Positions 48,011 to 61,129 of a DNA stretch of 64,000 nucleotides are shown here, piece by piece. The notes under the pieces are model-generated. The model was not told the origin of the DNA. It was given only the letters and a program-made list of their open reading frames with translations, and ran no database searches. This stretch comes from Blasia pusilla (Eukaryota; Marchantiophyta; Marchantiopsida; Blasiales). Position 1 is the first letter of the stretch, and each line of letters starts with the position of its first letter. The stretch is from NCBI GenBank assembly GCA_050084515.1, contig CM114272.1:33542001-33606000 (forward strand). Reading direction: 5' to 3'. Both the position numbers and the translations under genes were made by a program.

Positions 48011-49250
48011 TCAAAGTCAGATTGGCGGAAGAAATTCGGGCATAAAGTGGTTAACCTCTCACTCTGAGAATATCAACAAGCTCCCCATAATATCTGGCTC
48101 TGACCAACAACGGGAAGAGCAAAGTTGGTGAGTCTAAACTGGTCCCGGCCGCAATAGGCATCACAGCAACGGAGGGTTCCCTTGATCACACGACGTCTTA
48201 GGAGACATGACTCAGACCCAAGGAAAAACAGATGTGGACAATCACTCCCGGCTCCCTATGAATATCCTCGCGATGAAGAGAAGTTCGGCATTTCACTTCG
48301 TGCATTCTTCGAGCTTCTCCAGTGTGCTAAACAGCAAAATGGGTATATACTAGAGACATTCAGCGTCATTAGGCATGTACAAAACTTCGATTTAGCGAAT
48401 CCAATACAAGTGGGACTCTTACGTCCCACTCGAAGAAGCAGCCTGAAGAAATAATACCTGTGACAATTACGGTATGAACCAAGATTTAGACATACGCCAA
48501 GCCCAAATTGAGGCCCAAATCACGCCGCGTTTGGAGGGGCCAAACTCATCTGTAGGAGGTTCGGAAAACGCCCACAGAAGACCTGCACATCAACTCGACG
48601 GAACCCCAGCCCTTAACATCCACCTTGCCTCCTACACGCCAAACGCTACCGACGCGAACGAACCACGGCTCCTGGGCAGTACCAGAGCTTCCTCCTCCAA
48701 TTCCTCACCAGAAAATCATTCGGCCGCTCAATGCTCCACTCCCCGCAATCGCCACTGCTCCGGTCGCAAATTCTTCCCAGCGCGGGAAAGAATCATTTAA
48801 AATCGACGCCACGACACACAGCCCTCGAAACGCCTCTGCTCACTCATCGGCTCCCTCTCCTCCAAAAGCTCAAATCACAAAACCAAAAAGCAGATGGGGT
48901 TCGCGTTCGAGATTGCACAATTGCGGGCCCGGCGCCTCCTCTTGTTTCTCCGTTTCCTTCCCGCGGGGGCAGAGGCGGCAGCCCGAAGTATATGTCCGGC
49001 ATCGACCGGCGGACGGGTGGACGGAACTAATCTAAACCGACTTTCGACCAGCGACGTGTATATTATTATGTCCGGCATCGACCTTGCGCATCTTCGGCAC
49101 ACGAACTAACTAATCCTTCTTCCAGCAGAGTCCGTCGTCGTCCATACTCCACGCGTCACTGTTTCATTTGATGGACACCCGTTTCTTAAGGACATAAGCC
49201 TGCCGCCTCCCACTCCACGGTTTCAACATGCTTTCCTCCAACGACCGGTA
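48011..49250 (-). promoter_or_regulatory. 5' UTR and promoter region of the Dr1 gene (approximate)
   Basis: The 1.2 kb upstream of the Dr1 ATG is GC-balanced, with CG steps and purine-rich tracts in the sense direction, as expected for a constitutive gene's 5' region. Open plus-strand frames (48,474-48,800; 48,625-49,035) lack recognisable products and are taken as antisense chance frames. No TATA box or transcription start can be fixed by eye. Confidence 0.4.
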
Positions 49251-49431
49251 GACGCACGGACGAATCTCATCTGTAGAAGGGTATCTCCGTCACTACGCCA
49301 GGCGCGGCTCATGAGAATATGGAGTGCGGGGTGTCCTTTAGGGTCCACGTCATCAGCAACTGAGCGCAAGCAACCGCAAGAGTGCTGGATTTCTGGCTTG
49401 CTGACCATGGATTAGCCGGTACGGGTCGAAG

Positions 49432-49560
49432 CTAGTAAGCTGCCCGTGCACTGAGAAAAATTTAAAATGTTATGCTTCTCCTCTTTTACTTTCCTCTCCT
49501 CTAAATTTAGTTCCCTTTCTTCATAAATTAACTCTTTCTTTTAAAATTTCACATATTAGT
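49432..49560 (-). mobile_element. Helitron 3' tail
   Basis: On the minus strand the sequence ends CAGTGCACGGGCAGCTTA then CTAG, matching the tail consensus of the elements at 51,214 and 62,897. The following base in that direction is C instead of T. The adjoining pyrimidine-rich stretch (CTTCTCCTCTTTTACTTTCC) resembles that next to the tail at 14,983. No partner 5' head was found. Confidence 0.55.
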
Positions 49561-49859
49561 AGTAGAAGATTCCTCAAGTAGTAGAAGAGTCCTAAAGGGA
49601 CATGCCTCAAGAGCTAAAGGAGGACTTAATTTTGGAGTTTCTTCATTTTCTTAGCCATGCCTCAATTGGCTAACTTACTCTTCTCAAGTGCATACATGAA
49701 TTGTCTTTGAGTCATATCCCACCTCAAATCTAGCGACAATGAAGGTATATCAAATTTTTTTATGTCTTTAGTTGAAGAAAATGTCCAAGGTCTTTGCAAT
49801 CTCAAATAATCAAATCGTCTATGGTTGTCCCTTGGAAATTTATTTTATTTTGATACAAC

Positions 49860-50135
49860 AAAGTCGTCGCGACCGTCCATGAGATCCGGCCCTTTAGCTC
49901 TTGTATTGGGTTGGGTCTCATGGACGGCGGTAGAGGTTGTGGCGACCTCATTTCTACACCCAAATTACTTTTTCAACAAAAAATTCAAGAAAATGCATCA
50001 GTTATTTGTATTAACCGTCAGATATGTGTTACCCAGGGTTGCTAGGACGCCAGACAGTTTGTGCGCCCAACATTTTTGGTCGCACAAAAAGTGGCGACCT
50101 CCCGACCATGGGACCGGCTCTTAGATCCGGATCCT
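49860..50135. repeat. Repeat block with CATG(G/A)GA(T)CCGGC words
   Basis: GTCGCGACCGTCCATGAGAT then CCGGCCCTTT at the left and GGCGACCTCCCGACCATGGG then ACCGGCTCTT at the right suggest two related copies. A similar CCATGGGATCCGGCTCTTG lies at 63,622. GTTGGGT and ACGCAAAA words also recur near 62,750-62,830. The element type is unknown. Confidence 0.35.
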
Positions 50136-51213
50136 ATACAAAGTCGCAAAATTTTTTCACCCAAAATGTCTTGGAAATCTTGATAGCCATACAATAAAGA
50201 CATCTTTCAATTTTTACGGCCCCTACTACTACTGCATAAATTCCAAATTTAAATTCCATAGTGACAAGTTGTCTCGGTGGACAGAGGAAGGGCAAGGCAT
50301 CCACATTGGTTTGTTGTATATTTGGGAGTCAGGGTGCCGTAGGATGCAATGCATGCTTCTACCTGAACTTAGAGATCCATTACAATTTTGTCGCCGATCG
50401 GATTCTCGGACGGAAAGAGGGTGTGTTTCTTTGTGAGCGGCGTGGAAGAACAAAAAGCAGACTTATTCAAGGATCCAGACCTAGTGATGGCGGGTGCTTC
50501 CCATTCTCTAGTTTGTCACTGCATGGTGCAACCAGCAAACAAAAGAATGAAAGGGAGGGAGTGAGACCCCCTTCCTTTCATTCTTTCTCCCTCTCGTGTG
50601 AGTGAGAGAGGGTCCGGTGACAGCTTCATTAATTATGGTTCTCTTACACACAAAGCACACATCATTGGGAAACAAAGTGTGTGAGTATGCCTTTTCACTA
50701 CAATGAATACGCGAGAGAGAGCTAGAGAGGGAGAGGAACAGAGGTACGTAAATCCGCTCTGCCCCCACTCGACGACAACAAACGCGACATCTTGTGACTC
50801 TGCGAGTGTTATGAGAGCCCCTCATTTCCCGTCTCTTCGCGTATTGCATACGAGTGAGGCGGATCAAGTAAGGCCGCTCTAAGTTTGGAGGTACTAAACC
50901 CTAAACTTCTTTGCCCTCTTTCGCTCTTGGAGATGTACGGCCCCTCGGAGTTTGGATGTGCCTCTAACCTCTCCCCTTCCAACCTTTAATTTTCCTCCCC
51001 ATCAAATTTAATTATAACTCAAAACCAGGGCCGCATATTGGTTTTCATCTCCGTTTGAAAAAAAATTTATCCATCTACATCACTTGCCTATAAGCCTTCC
51101 ATGGCCCTTTAGACAGTTGATCTCCCTCCTTGCAACATTCTCATAAGGGCGGGGGTGTTACCACTACTAGAGATTTTTTAATACCCCCCATGTGGATTTG
51201 GTGTTCATGACTA

Positions 51214-51426
51214 CTAGTAAGGTGCCCGTGCAATGCACCGGAAATAAAAAAATATTTGAATAATCCTTCCCCCATCATGAAAGGAGGGGATCTGAATGAA
51301 AAGACTAATCATACTATATAAATTCCAAAAAAATTTGCTGCCCATAACATGTGAAATATCGGTAGCTATTTGTCAAACCGAAAGAAGCCGCAAATCAAGA
51401 AAACACTCTCCCTTTGATAATATAGA
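51214..51426 (-). mobile_element. Complete 213-bp non-autonomous Helitron
   Basis: On the minus strand it runs A|TCTATATTATCAAAGGGA at the 5' end to a hairpin GGTGC-ATT-GCACGG, GCACCTTA and CTAG|T at the 3' end. Insertion between A and T without a target duplication is the Helitron hallmark. It shares its head block (GGGAGAGTGTTTTCTTGATT) and an internal word (ACATGTGAAATAT, plus strand) with the 293-bp element at 62,897. There is no coding capacity. Confidence 0.88.
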
Positions 51427-51439
51427 TTTGGGGTTTGCT

Positions 51440-51990
51440 CTCAGAAATACAAGCAACTCCGATACGGGTCTTACGCAAGAGTTTCTCCCAGGTCCGGTCA
51501 CCGGTGACCAATTTCGCTGAACCTGCGAACCTAGCCCGACATCTGAGACCCGACCCATTACGGTGGCAGCGCCGTCGGATCAACTTCTCGGAATACTCTG
51601 TACTGGTGCTTACATTCCGGTTCCCCGGATCTCTGGACATTTTCTCGACGGGATGGGTTCTGTAGCGGCTGTGTAGAACTTTAGAAGGCCGTTGTCAAAC
51701 CTGTCGCATGGACGGACTATGCACACATTCTGTAATTTCTTTGCTGTTGTTCTGTGAGGCTATGAGCGAAGGACTCCCAGACTGTGGGACGCTTGGGCAA
51801 CGGTTTACGCTTGGGGGCGACAGTTTACGGGTTTATATTTGGAGGTCCAAAAGTGAGATACAAGAAGGCTCCGTTCCGTGGCTCTCGCGTCACAGTCTGC
51901 GACGTGACCGGTAAGGCCAAGAACTCGTGACGCGTTCACTATCTTGTTGGCATATGCATTACGTGAGGGTCCTTTTCTACTCGCCTCATT
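51440..51990. other. GC-rich island, no gene recognised
   Basis: A CG-containing block with short frames on both strands, none recognisable. It shares AACTCGTGACGCG (51,922-51,934) with the GC-rich block inside the Helitron-like unit at 15,608-15,620. Confidence 0.4.
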
Positions 51991-52259
51991 AATGTGACTT
52001 GGGCTCTAGCGCATGGATCGCGTTGTCCTCGATCTCTTGGGACAATTCTTTAGTAATTTGGACACAATGAAAATTAAAACATTAATGAACTTTTTCACTA
52101 ATAATAATTTAAATTTTCTAAAATTTCCCAGCTGACCAAAAGTGAAAGTTTTAGAAATTCGCCATATTTTGGAGTATTTTCCTAAAAAATATGAAAAAGT
52201 GAATTGGAGTTGACTAGGAAAATTTGTAGGATGGAGGGAAATGATACATGCCGACTATA

Positions 52260-55200
52260 CCGTTAACCACTAGCTAATCATGCAAATTGTAGGTCCAAGT
52301 CTCCTAACTGTCTCCACTACAAGCTATAATTTTGCAAAACCTTCTTCAATGTTTGAACCAGCCGCTCCATCAATCCATATGCCTCATGATGACTTTGAGA
52401 TATGGTGTGGTGGTCAACCAAGGCCCATAATTCACCGTGAAACTCCGTCCTCTTGTCAATAAGCACCATAGAACTCCTTAATTTCACTTATGTAGTAACG
52501 GTAGTAGCTTGATCCACTTTGAGAAATACTCCAACATGACGAAAAAAAATAGTTATATGTGCTAATCACTCAATGGCGAGGATCGTGCAAAATCCAAATT
52601 CCACCTATAGTTAAAGTCCATAATAGGTAGTGGATGCAAATGTGGTATGGGAACATTAAATGACTTTCTTAGTCTATCACACACCATAGAATGTCTCACA
52701 AACTCATGTACATTTGTCTATATCTCTTCCATTCAATATTGGCTTTGAAGTAAGTTATGCATGCGCTTTACTCCAAGATTCCCTAACTCCTCATGGGCTT
52801 GATACACCAACCATACTCTCTAGGAGGGATAGTGCATCATTCCTGCTTGGCCATCCTCCCACACGTACAAGTGACAAGTTCCCTCCTCTCTAAATCGCAA
52901 GGCTTGCTATAGGACTCGATCTTGCTCTTTGGCACACACTATGCTCGCCACCACTTGTGTGCAAAAATACTCCAATACCACCACATCATCATCGATATTG
53001 TGTTAACCTTTAATGGCTCCACTACTCTCAAGGCCCAAGGCCTTCTATCAACCAAACCACTTGCAATCATCATAACGTATTTTGCACCATCAAACTCAAG
53101 GAGGCCACCCTATGCCAACCTACCATTCTCTCAAAATCCAAATCCTCATGTGATTGAGCCCTTATCTCATCTTATAATCTTACAAATAGGCAAGTTTATC
53201 ACAAAGTTTGCCTGATTCGCTCTTTTGTTGCTCATACTCCTAAAATAATAGAACACACTTTGTAGTCTTTTATATGAGCTTATCGGACTCCATTAACCAC
53301 TTACATGGTTGGTAATAAGTGATAAGGGTAAAGGGGTTTCCGAATAAGTAACACCTAAAATGCATAATATCCCACACATAAGGTACTCAAATTTTTATGT
53401 AGTTGGAAAGGACACCTCTTGATAGGTCTCCTCAAGATAAGCACAGACATCAATCTATTCTTGAGCAATTGAAATTATCTCTTGTGCTTATCCCTACTGC
53501 CACTCATGGTCCACCTTGATCAACAAGGTTGGGAGCTCTATGATTGCATTGAATCCCTTGATGTATCTTCGGTAGAAGTTTTCCAATCCCATAAAGGTAT
53601 AAGCTTGACTCACATCTATAAGGCATAGAATAGGTGAGATAGCCTATACCTTCATCTATTGAACACTAAAGACCACTTGGGTAGATAGTATGATCTAAGT
53701 ACTTAATTTGATCAAAGAAGAATATGCACTTGCCCACATGTAGCTTCATCCCATGTAACTATAATCATCGAAATATCTCCATAAGATGTCACTCATGGTC
53801 CTCAATGGTAAGGCTATAGACTATGACATCTATACTATTATTTGAGGAGGGGTCTACTCTAGGACTCTCCCATGGTGACACCTCTGGAACACGACCCGTG
53901 TTCCTCTGCAGGGCATTTTAAATACGGGGCAGGGTTCAGCACATAGGATTAAGGCACATTCAAAGGGGATCGTATACAAGAGGACCGTGTGCACAAGGAG
54001 GGCCGTATACTAGAGAGGACCTTACATGGCACGGTCACGGGCACTAACTAGTAAGTACCAATGAGAGGAGTCCTACTACTCGCTTCTCCCATTGCTCATC
54101 ATGAGTGCATCCAAATATCATCCAATCTTTGGAAACTTTGATGAAGATCGATGGGGTCCTCATTGCCTTAGACAACGTAAATGATTGAGGAAGCTTGATT
54201 TGTTTCCCAATTTTTCCTCTCTATGGATCCAACTTTATTATTGTTGCACGTGTAACAACAACGAATGTCTGCATCTGTGCATTCTTGCACATCCAATCAG
54301 GATCCTCCATAGCCCTAGATGCTCCCTATGAGATTAATGTCATAGGCCTTAGATTTGGAAATCTCAATGTTATCATTGAAATCTGCTATTGTAATTGCAT
54401 TATCCAGTGGTAATCTGAGCCTCACGCCAAGAGAATCCCTCAACTCGTTTAGGTGGTGGATCTCTACGTCCTTCATGGGCATATCCAACTCCTCGTCCAC
54501 TTATGGGATCACCTTTCCTACAACCTCGAGTCCCACTTGGATCTCCAACATGTTTTAGGGACCTCTCTTACACCCAACTCGAATGTAGCTCAAGGAATGG
54601 GCTAAAACATCTAATGTGTGTACAACCATATTGTTGATAGCGATCACACTAACATACTTTTGGTTGGGGCCCATCTACTCCCAAAGGTTGAAGCACGCAT
54701 CTACTATCATGACGGTTGTAATCATGTTGACGATGAGCTCCAACACATTCCCAAAAATCACTCTTGGCTAATGATGACCCATATAACATGGCATAGGTCT
54801 TTATGGCACATGCTCATCGTAACCCCCCTTGGCTCACGGTGTTGTACTCCTCTCTTGGGATAATTGTTGCATTGATGGTGCAAGGATTCGTGGAACATCT
54901 CTTGAATAACTTAGAGCCACCACACTCTCCTCGACCATGTTATTCTTAGTCCACTTAGTCAACTCAAACACATCTCTCAATGTAGGCAAGGTATATTGTA
55001 GAAGTGTCGCATCACTCGCTCGTCTCCGCAAGTCACATTCTAAAATCCCATCCCATACCTAGACAGCCTGAGCCTCTATCACCTTGGAGTGATATCAATC
55101 AACGTAGGAGAATAAATAACTCTCCCAAACTCTTCCATGTAGACCTATGGAAGGTGTGGATGCTCCAAAACTTATTGGTCTATACTCCCTTATAGTTTCT

Positions 55201-55490
55201 TCATAACTTTGCAAAGAACTCAACCATAAGGTTAAACTTATCATAAACCTAACTAGATTATGCAACACCTCCAATCTGATTCATCCCTTCATCACTATAC
55301 CTAGTGGTAGAGGAAGTAGCATCCCATGGCTCCTCCTTCTCATCTAGAAATGGCTTACTCCATGATACATAATGTGGGTCATAATAAAATCTACAAGCCT
55401 TGATCTTTGATGCATCCGTAAGGAAAAGCTCATGATAGTCGTCGAGGGATGTCCCTCTATACGAATTATTTTGGAAATTTCTCATTTATT
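52260..55490 (-). pseudogene. Degenerate Ty3/gypsy retrotransposon
   Basis: On the minus strand the integrase zinc-binding area is near 52,735-52,815 (ELGNLGVKRMHNLLQ). The RT/RNase H junction is near 53,500-53,620 (AYTFMGLENFYRRYIKGFNA). An upstream RT strand appears near 53,700-53,830 (SIDVIVYSLTIEDHE, then LHVGKCIFF), corresponding to the DDILV..H..HL..V block. Frames at 54,315-54,500 and 55,258-55,485 lie in the gag direction but are unrecognised. Only 3.2 kb remains of a normal 4-5 kb interior; stops are frequent and no LTRs were found. It is inactive. Confidence 0.8.
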
Positions 55491-55499
55491 GATTTAAAT

Positions 55500-56527
55500 C
55501 CTAGTTATATTCGCATAATAAGGAATATGCTTTTATGACTCAATTATTAATCATATATGTCGTTCTTTTTTTTTTCTTATCTAAAATAAAAGTTTGATAT
55601 CAAATGTTAATATGTCAAAGATGCTAATGTGTGTCTTTGACATAGCAAAGATAGTTGACTCATCATATTAATAACTCGATCATATACCACATTGTTAGCT
55701 ACGTCCATTTCATGTCATTGACTTGGTTTATATAATTCATGTATCTTAAAATATGACTCAACCTAGTCATGTATTCGAGTCACATAATGCCAAATTTCTT
55801 CTTGTGATAAAATGTACACATTTAATTTTTTTCTTGCTATTTAGACCATCAAATTTGGTATCTAGAGAGCTCTTTCAAAAACTTTAAGCTATTCATAGTT
55901 TGTGATCAATCTACACTATAATCTCGTTGTTGCCTAAATAACGTTTCAAATGCTCTATTTTAGCACGTTATCATTTGCCATTCAAACTTGATTATACCAA
56001 CTGCTCAAGTTGAGCTTGGTGAAGAACCTCCCTCTTATGCTTGATCATATATGTTAATAATTTGGAATGCTCCCTATATATCTTCCACACTATCTTTTTG
56101 CTCCAATCTCTGTAATTTCATTCAAGTAGTGAAGATCTTATCTACTACTTGGAAATTTTGCAATAGTTCGTACTTCATCCTTCTCCACGTGATTTATTGA
56201 TTGTTCTTGACCAAGGATCTCTCCCATCCTAGCTTAGGGCCATACTAATGCTTGATCCTTCAACCATGATCTGACAAGTATCCCTAAAATATGATCATTA
56301 ATGTAAAAAGAAGATAAGTGGATTTCTATGAATGTAATCCACCCCTCCAATAATATTCATATGTCTGAACTCCTTTTGTATGGTTAAATATTCCTTTCGT
56401 GGTCGTATTTATGTATCAATGATGCTTAAGCGTTAGACATCTCTCTTTAACGCTTTGTCTATAGTTTGGGATTCTACTGCTTGTGTTCGTAGGATCTCCT
56501 CATTTAGCTTAGAAGTAAATGTACTTA

Positions 56528-56600
<73 letters not shown>

Positions 56601-58540
56601 GCTAGCTTATGCACTTAACAACTTTGATTCTAGAAAAATGTAACTCTTAACTCTCTTAATTCTTGACTCGTATTTCTAAGGTTTTTTTCAAATGTGTTCT
56701 AGTAATATATATTTCTCATCACTTTGTTTCTACTTCAATATGAGGTGAATATATACACTTGGTAATTTCAAAAAATTAAGATTACAAATAGAAAACACGG
56801 TGCATGCAATGACCTCTTTATAATACTCTTGCCTAAAAGTTCTCACAAAAAACTCCTTATATATTACACTGTAGGCTAAGAAAACATGTAGACTGCACAT
56901 AGTATATTATAAAACACTTGAGGATGCCCATTTAAGTTTATTTTCCATTCTTATTTTTAAGAAAGATATAGATAATACAATCCCATGCACAATCACACAT
57001 ACATAACAATAGGTAGTATCAACAAGAATATAATATTCCATCACTTGTGTAATAAAATTTACATCAAATTAATACGCCAAATACCTTATGAGTCAATGTC
57101 TATTCACATGTAAAAGTTTGATAGTAAATAGATTGAGGAAATCATGAACCATTTTTTTCCCATCCACCACCTATAGATAATTTTCCCTCGTTTTACTCCG
57201 CATGTCAATAACCAGTGCTCACCTATAATAAAACTCTCTCAAACTTAAAACAAGAGGTTACTGCTTAGTAATTCTTCCAAGACTGATGTTGTGCGAAAAC
57301 ACGTTACTACATAACATACTTTATTTTCACTAATCAAATATATGAAACACTATACTTAGCATTTATCCATTGAATCCAAACACATACATAAGTAGTTACC
57401 AAAATATCTCCAATATAATTTTTTGTGAAATAGAATTAGATCTCACAAATACAAAACTCTATATATGTATGTGTCTCTTTCTCTCTCATCAAACCCATTT
57501 GAAGTATCACACAAAAACTCTTCATAGCACTTCAAAAGACGTGGAATAGGGAATCCACTCATGTTGGAGTAGCAATCTTACTCATATATATACCATTAAA
57601 AACCTCACACTTCCAACAAGACTCACATAAATACACAAAAGTAGAATGCCACCACCAAGCTTTTCCCCTTTCTATATATATGGGAGAGTATGTATAAGAT
57701 GGTCAAATAACTCAATCTATCCTTCTCCCACATAGATCCTTCTCCTAAGTTGAGAAAATCTTCTTTGGACTATAGTGGTTTATCCTATCTTATACCACAG
57801 ATTATGCCTATTTTTCCTCCATCATTTTCATTTTCTTTTCCAATATTAAGTTTTTCCTCTACTTTTGGATCCCTCATCATCATCTTCTTATGTTTCTTAT
57901 CTCCTACTTATGACTTGTCCATAACCTTCCTTTCAACAAACCCGATGTAACCCCTATTAGAACCATAATTAACTAATTTTTGGTTTTACAACATGCAAAT
58001 CAATTTGGTTGAATAGTTAACTTGTAAAGACAAGCTTAGAATGTTTAGATTGAACTATTTCTAAATAATTAAATAGATCCTCATTCCTCTCTTAATATAT
58101 AAAGTTAGGAACAAGAAGCTCTTTCTCTATAATCCACACAAAAGACTTATCACCTTATCATGGGAAGTGGCATGTGCATCAAATTCGCACGAACATACAT
58201 AAGTCACATTTGGAAGTGTCACTCAATATGGGATCATACTAAACTAAATGAGTAACCTTTAGCTTGAGGATCCATCAATAGTCTTCCTCAAGCTTAGCCC
58301 TATATCCTTTACATGTAAGTGGAATTTTTTTTAAAATCAAACTTATCTCTATGTAATATATAAGAGATTCAATTTTACAGTCGTTTACTGAGTTCGATCT
58401 CCAAGAGGATCATTGTTTGATGAAAAGAGAGTTCAAAATTACAATTGTGTTGTAATAGTTGTATGTAGGTGTGAATAATTTAGATTCAATGTCTTCTCAA
58501 TATCTTCGGATCTTTCTTAGTACCAAAGTTTCTTTTCTCA
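55500..58540. other. AT-rich spacer with microsatellite, no gene seen
   Basis: Only short, compositional frames. A sequence resembling a tRNA primer-binding site (TTTGGTATCTAGAGAGCTC, about 55,855) could be a retrotransposon remnant, but no LTR pair supports it. Confidence 0.5.
56530..56598. repeat. Long TC microsatellite
   Basis: About 34 uninterrupted TC dinucleotides. It creates an artificial Leu/Ser open frame. Confidence 0.95.
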
Positions 58541-59579
58541 ATTCTCTCTAGTGGAGTTGATAGCACGCTCAGGTAGATTTCCTCTCGATATCAAGAAACC
58601 TCACAGAGACCTCAACATGAAAGATGGCTTCTCCTACTTTCGGAACTCAATCCGGCTCGGCAGGCTACTCTCTGTCAAACAGATTTCCTACAACTCCATG
58701 TTGATTATTCCATTGATGAGAAAGGTTTGCCTGATTCACTCTTCACTCTGCAGACCCAAAAAGAATACTCAGACATAAGCATCGCACATCAGAATGAATG
58801 AATGAATGATTGCTTTACTACTCCATCAAGAATGAGAAAGCTTCAAAAGTGTGTACAAGCTCGAGAGGGTACTACTTCCTTGCTCGGACCATTCCTACAG
58901 CATGAGGACTTCGTAAGAGAATGATGATGATGGCTACTTTCATGTTTCTTAAATACTCTGTGAAGTAGGAATGATCCAAAGATTTGAAGCGTTCTTGATG
59001 AAGTTGGTGTCTCTTCAACATTTGTAACTACTTAGATCTATGGTGCTCTTCTCTTTTCCTAAGATCCCTATGAATCCGCAGAACAAAACTGTCTTAACTA
59101 CTTATCGGATACAAAGATTTGCACCTTTTCCTATTCTAACTATTCTAACTATGTGTCGTTTTAAATCATTGTCAATCTTAGCTTCGCTTCGTTGCTAAGT
59201 ATGGACCTCTTTTGCTTCCCTTGAGGACGAAGATCTTTCTCTTGATCTGAAGACGAAGCGCTTCATTCTTTATTCTTGTTCCAGGTGCTTCGTTCAAGAG
59301 CAAAGTGCTTCTTTCTCTTCTTCTTCTTCTTCTTCATGTTTTGTTCAGAAGCGAAGCACTTCATAGAAGAGCTCTTAACAGAGCTTCGTTGTCTTTTCGA
59401 AGCTTCTTGCTGGGTCTTTAGACTTCGTTATTTTATTCTCCTTTCCTCTCAGGAAAATCCTTGATTTTCTATCTCTCTGCCTTGTCCTTGGAGTTTCGTG
59501 ATTCACTTTAATCTTACTCATTCTTCTTCATAATAATATATAATAATAATAATAATAATATCAAAATCATAGTGTATAT
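58541..59579. repeat. GCTTCG-rich region next to a copia remnant, possible LTR
   Basis: Words such as GAAGCG, CGAAGC and GTGCTTC recur between 59,170 and 59,420, together with a short TTC run at 59,312-59,335. The block sits where the 3' LTR of the neighbouring minus-strand copia remnant would be. No LTR ends are visible. Confidence 0.3.
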
Positions 59580-59800
59580 ACAAGTCTTCGTTGAATAAAA
59601 AATGTAGTTCTTCAAAAGTACAAAATTGTGGGTATCACACTCTAGATAGTATTTTTGCAAAGATATTAGCCAGTTATTGATCTATGTTTACAAATGTAAG
59701 ATCTACTTCATTTGGTAACATTGTTTCACTAATGAAATGATAATCCATCTCAATGGGCTTTGTCTTGAAAAGAAAGACTTATTTTTCTCCAAATGAAAAC
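59580..59800 (-). pseudogene. Ty1/copia RNase H C-terminal remnant
   Basis: The minus strand reads TKPIEMDYHFISETMLPNEV, then DLTFVNIDQ, a stop, LANIFAKILSR. This matches the conserved end of copia polyproteins (RTKHIDIRYHFIRE .. ADIFTKPL). The upstream RT is absent. Confidence 0.75.
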
Positions 59801-59809
59801 TATTGATGT

Positions 59810-61100
59810 TACTCAATTATCTCATTCTTTTTGTGTATTTTCTCACTCTTCTTGTTTGTGCAAGCTAGTTCTCTCTCTCACACACACATTTTTGCGATGT
59901 GTTTTATTTTTTTGTTGAGGAGTGCGTGATTATAAAGGTTGGGTTTCATATGGCATTAAAAACGTCCATAAGGTTTTGTGTGTGGTTTGTAGTTATGATT
60001 TTGAGGAATTGGATGTAACACTGATGTTGATGTATGTATGGCATTCATGTTTGTATATCCATAAATGCTTTGGTTAGGAGTCCATAGATTACCAAACCTT
60101 TGTAATTCCCTATTGACTTTGTGATATCTTGGCTTTAGCTCCTATGGGAAATTTAGTCATTTTGTAATGACGCGGATAATATTGCCTAAATTTTATACTA
60201 TGTTCTAAAATTATTGCAAGGAGTATGCCTTGTATTTTTTTCTTGATTGAAGGTTGCTCATTACCTTTTTCTAGGGCTGCACACATTAAATTATTCCTTA
60301 GGTTGTTAGGTGACGTGTTATAAGCACCTTTGGCAGTTAAGAGAAGGTATGTCAAAAGTGAGAATAGCTTGAAGAGACTACATGTCATATATCTCAAAAC
60401 TAGAGGACAAGTCTTGAGTAATAAGGGCCCTCCTTTAGAATTTAGTCATATAAATTTAGCATGAAAAAATTGGACCTAAAAATCAGATCCAAAACTATAA
60501 TATGAGATTAGTGGAATAATTGGGTTTTTTTCAAAGTGTGAAATAATATGTAAAATTTATATGAGGCAAAAATCATCATTCCATATGAAAAGAAAACCTA
60601 TTACTCTCCTCAATTTTCCATCATGGAAAATTTTGGTCCACATTTAGAGAATAATTGCTTTAGGTGCAATGGATAGTAAATTATTTCATGAATGGGTTAG
60701 ATTTAAAAAAAAAAGAATTCACCATACTATTCCCTTAATAAATTTCTTTTTTAATATGTTAAAAATTTCCCAAATTAATCCAATGTGAAGGGGCTAAAAA
60801 AGAAAAAAATCTTTGAAAAGACCCATAAGACGTCTTCTACCTTTTACAAAATTGAATGGATTTTTTTTACCTTATTATAAAAAAGAAAACATTATCTAGC
60901 ACCACTAAAAACTTAACAAAGACATGGATACATATCACATATACTTTACTAGTATGGGCGTCGTTTTTTTAAATGTCTATCTTGATTATTGCAACTCATT
61001 TTACTATAAGAGACATCATTCAATTGGTTATGCAATCATAAAGATCACACCACAAGGTAGATCTTTATTGCAACCAAAAAGTGATGGCATACAAGGTAGA
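59810..61100. other. AT-rich spacer, no gene seen
   Basis: No coding, terminal repeat or RNA gene was recognised. Confidence 0.5.
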
Positions 61101-61129
61101 CATGGTGATTTGTGGTCTGAGATATGAGA

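Noticed and set aside
48474-49035. Plus-strand frames of 108 and 136 residues upstream of Dr1
   Set aside because: They lie antisense to the Dr1 5' flank and give low-complexity peptides without homology that I recognise.
50885-50905. AAACCCTAAAC as a telomere-type repeat
   Set aside because: Only a single unit is present.
56455-56643. 62-residue plus-strand frame with long Leu/Ser run
   Set aside because: It is the TC microsatellite translated.
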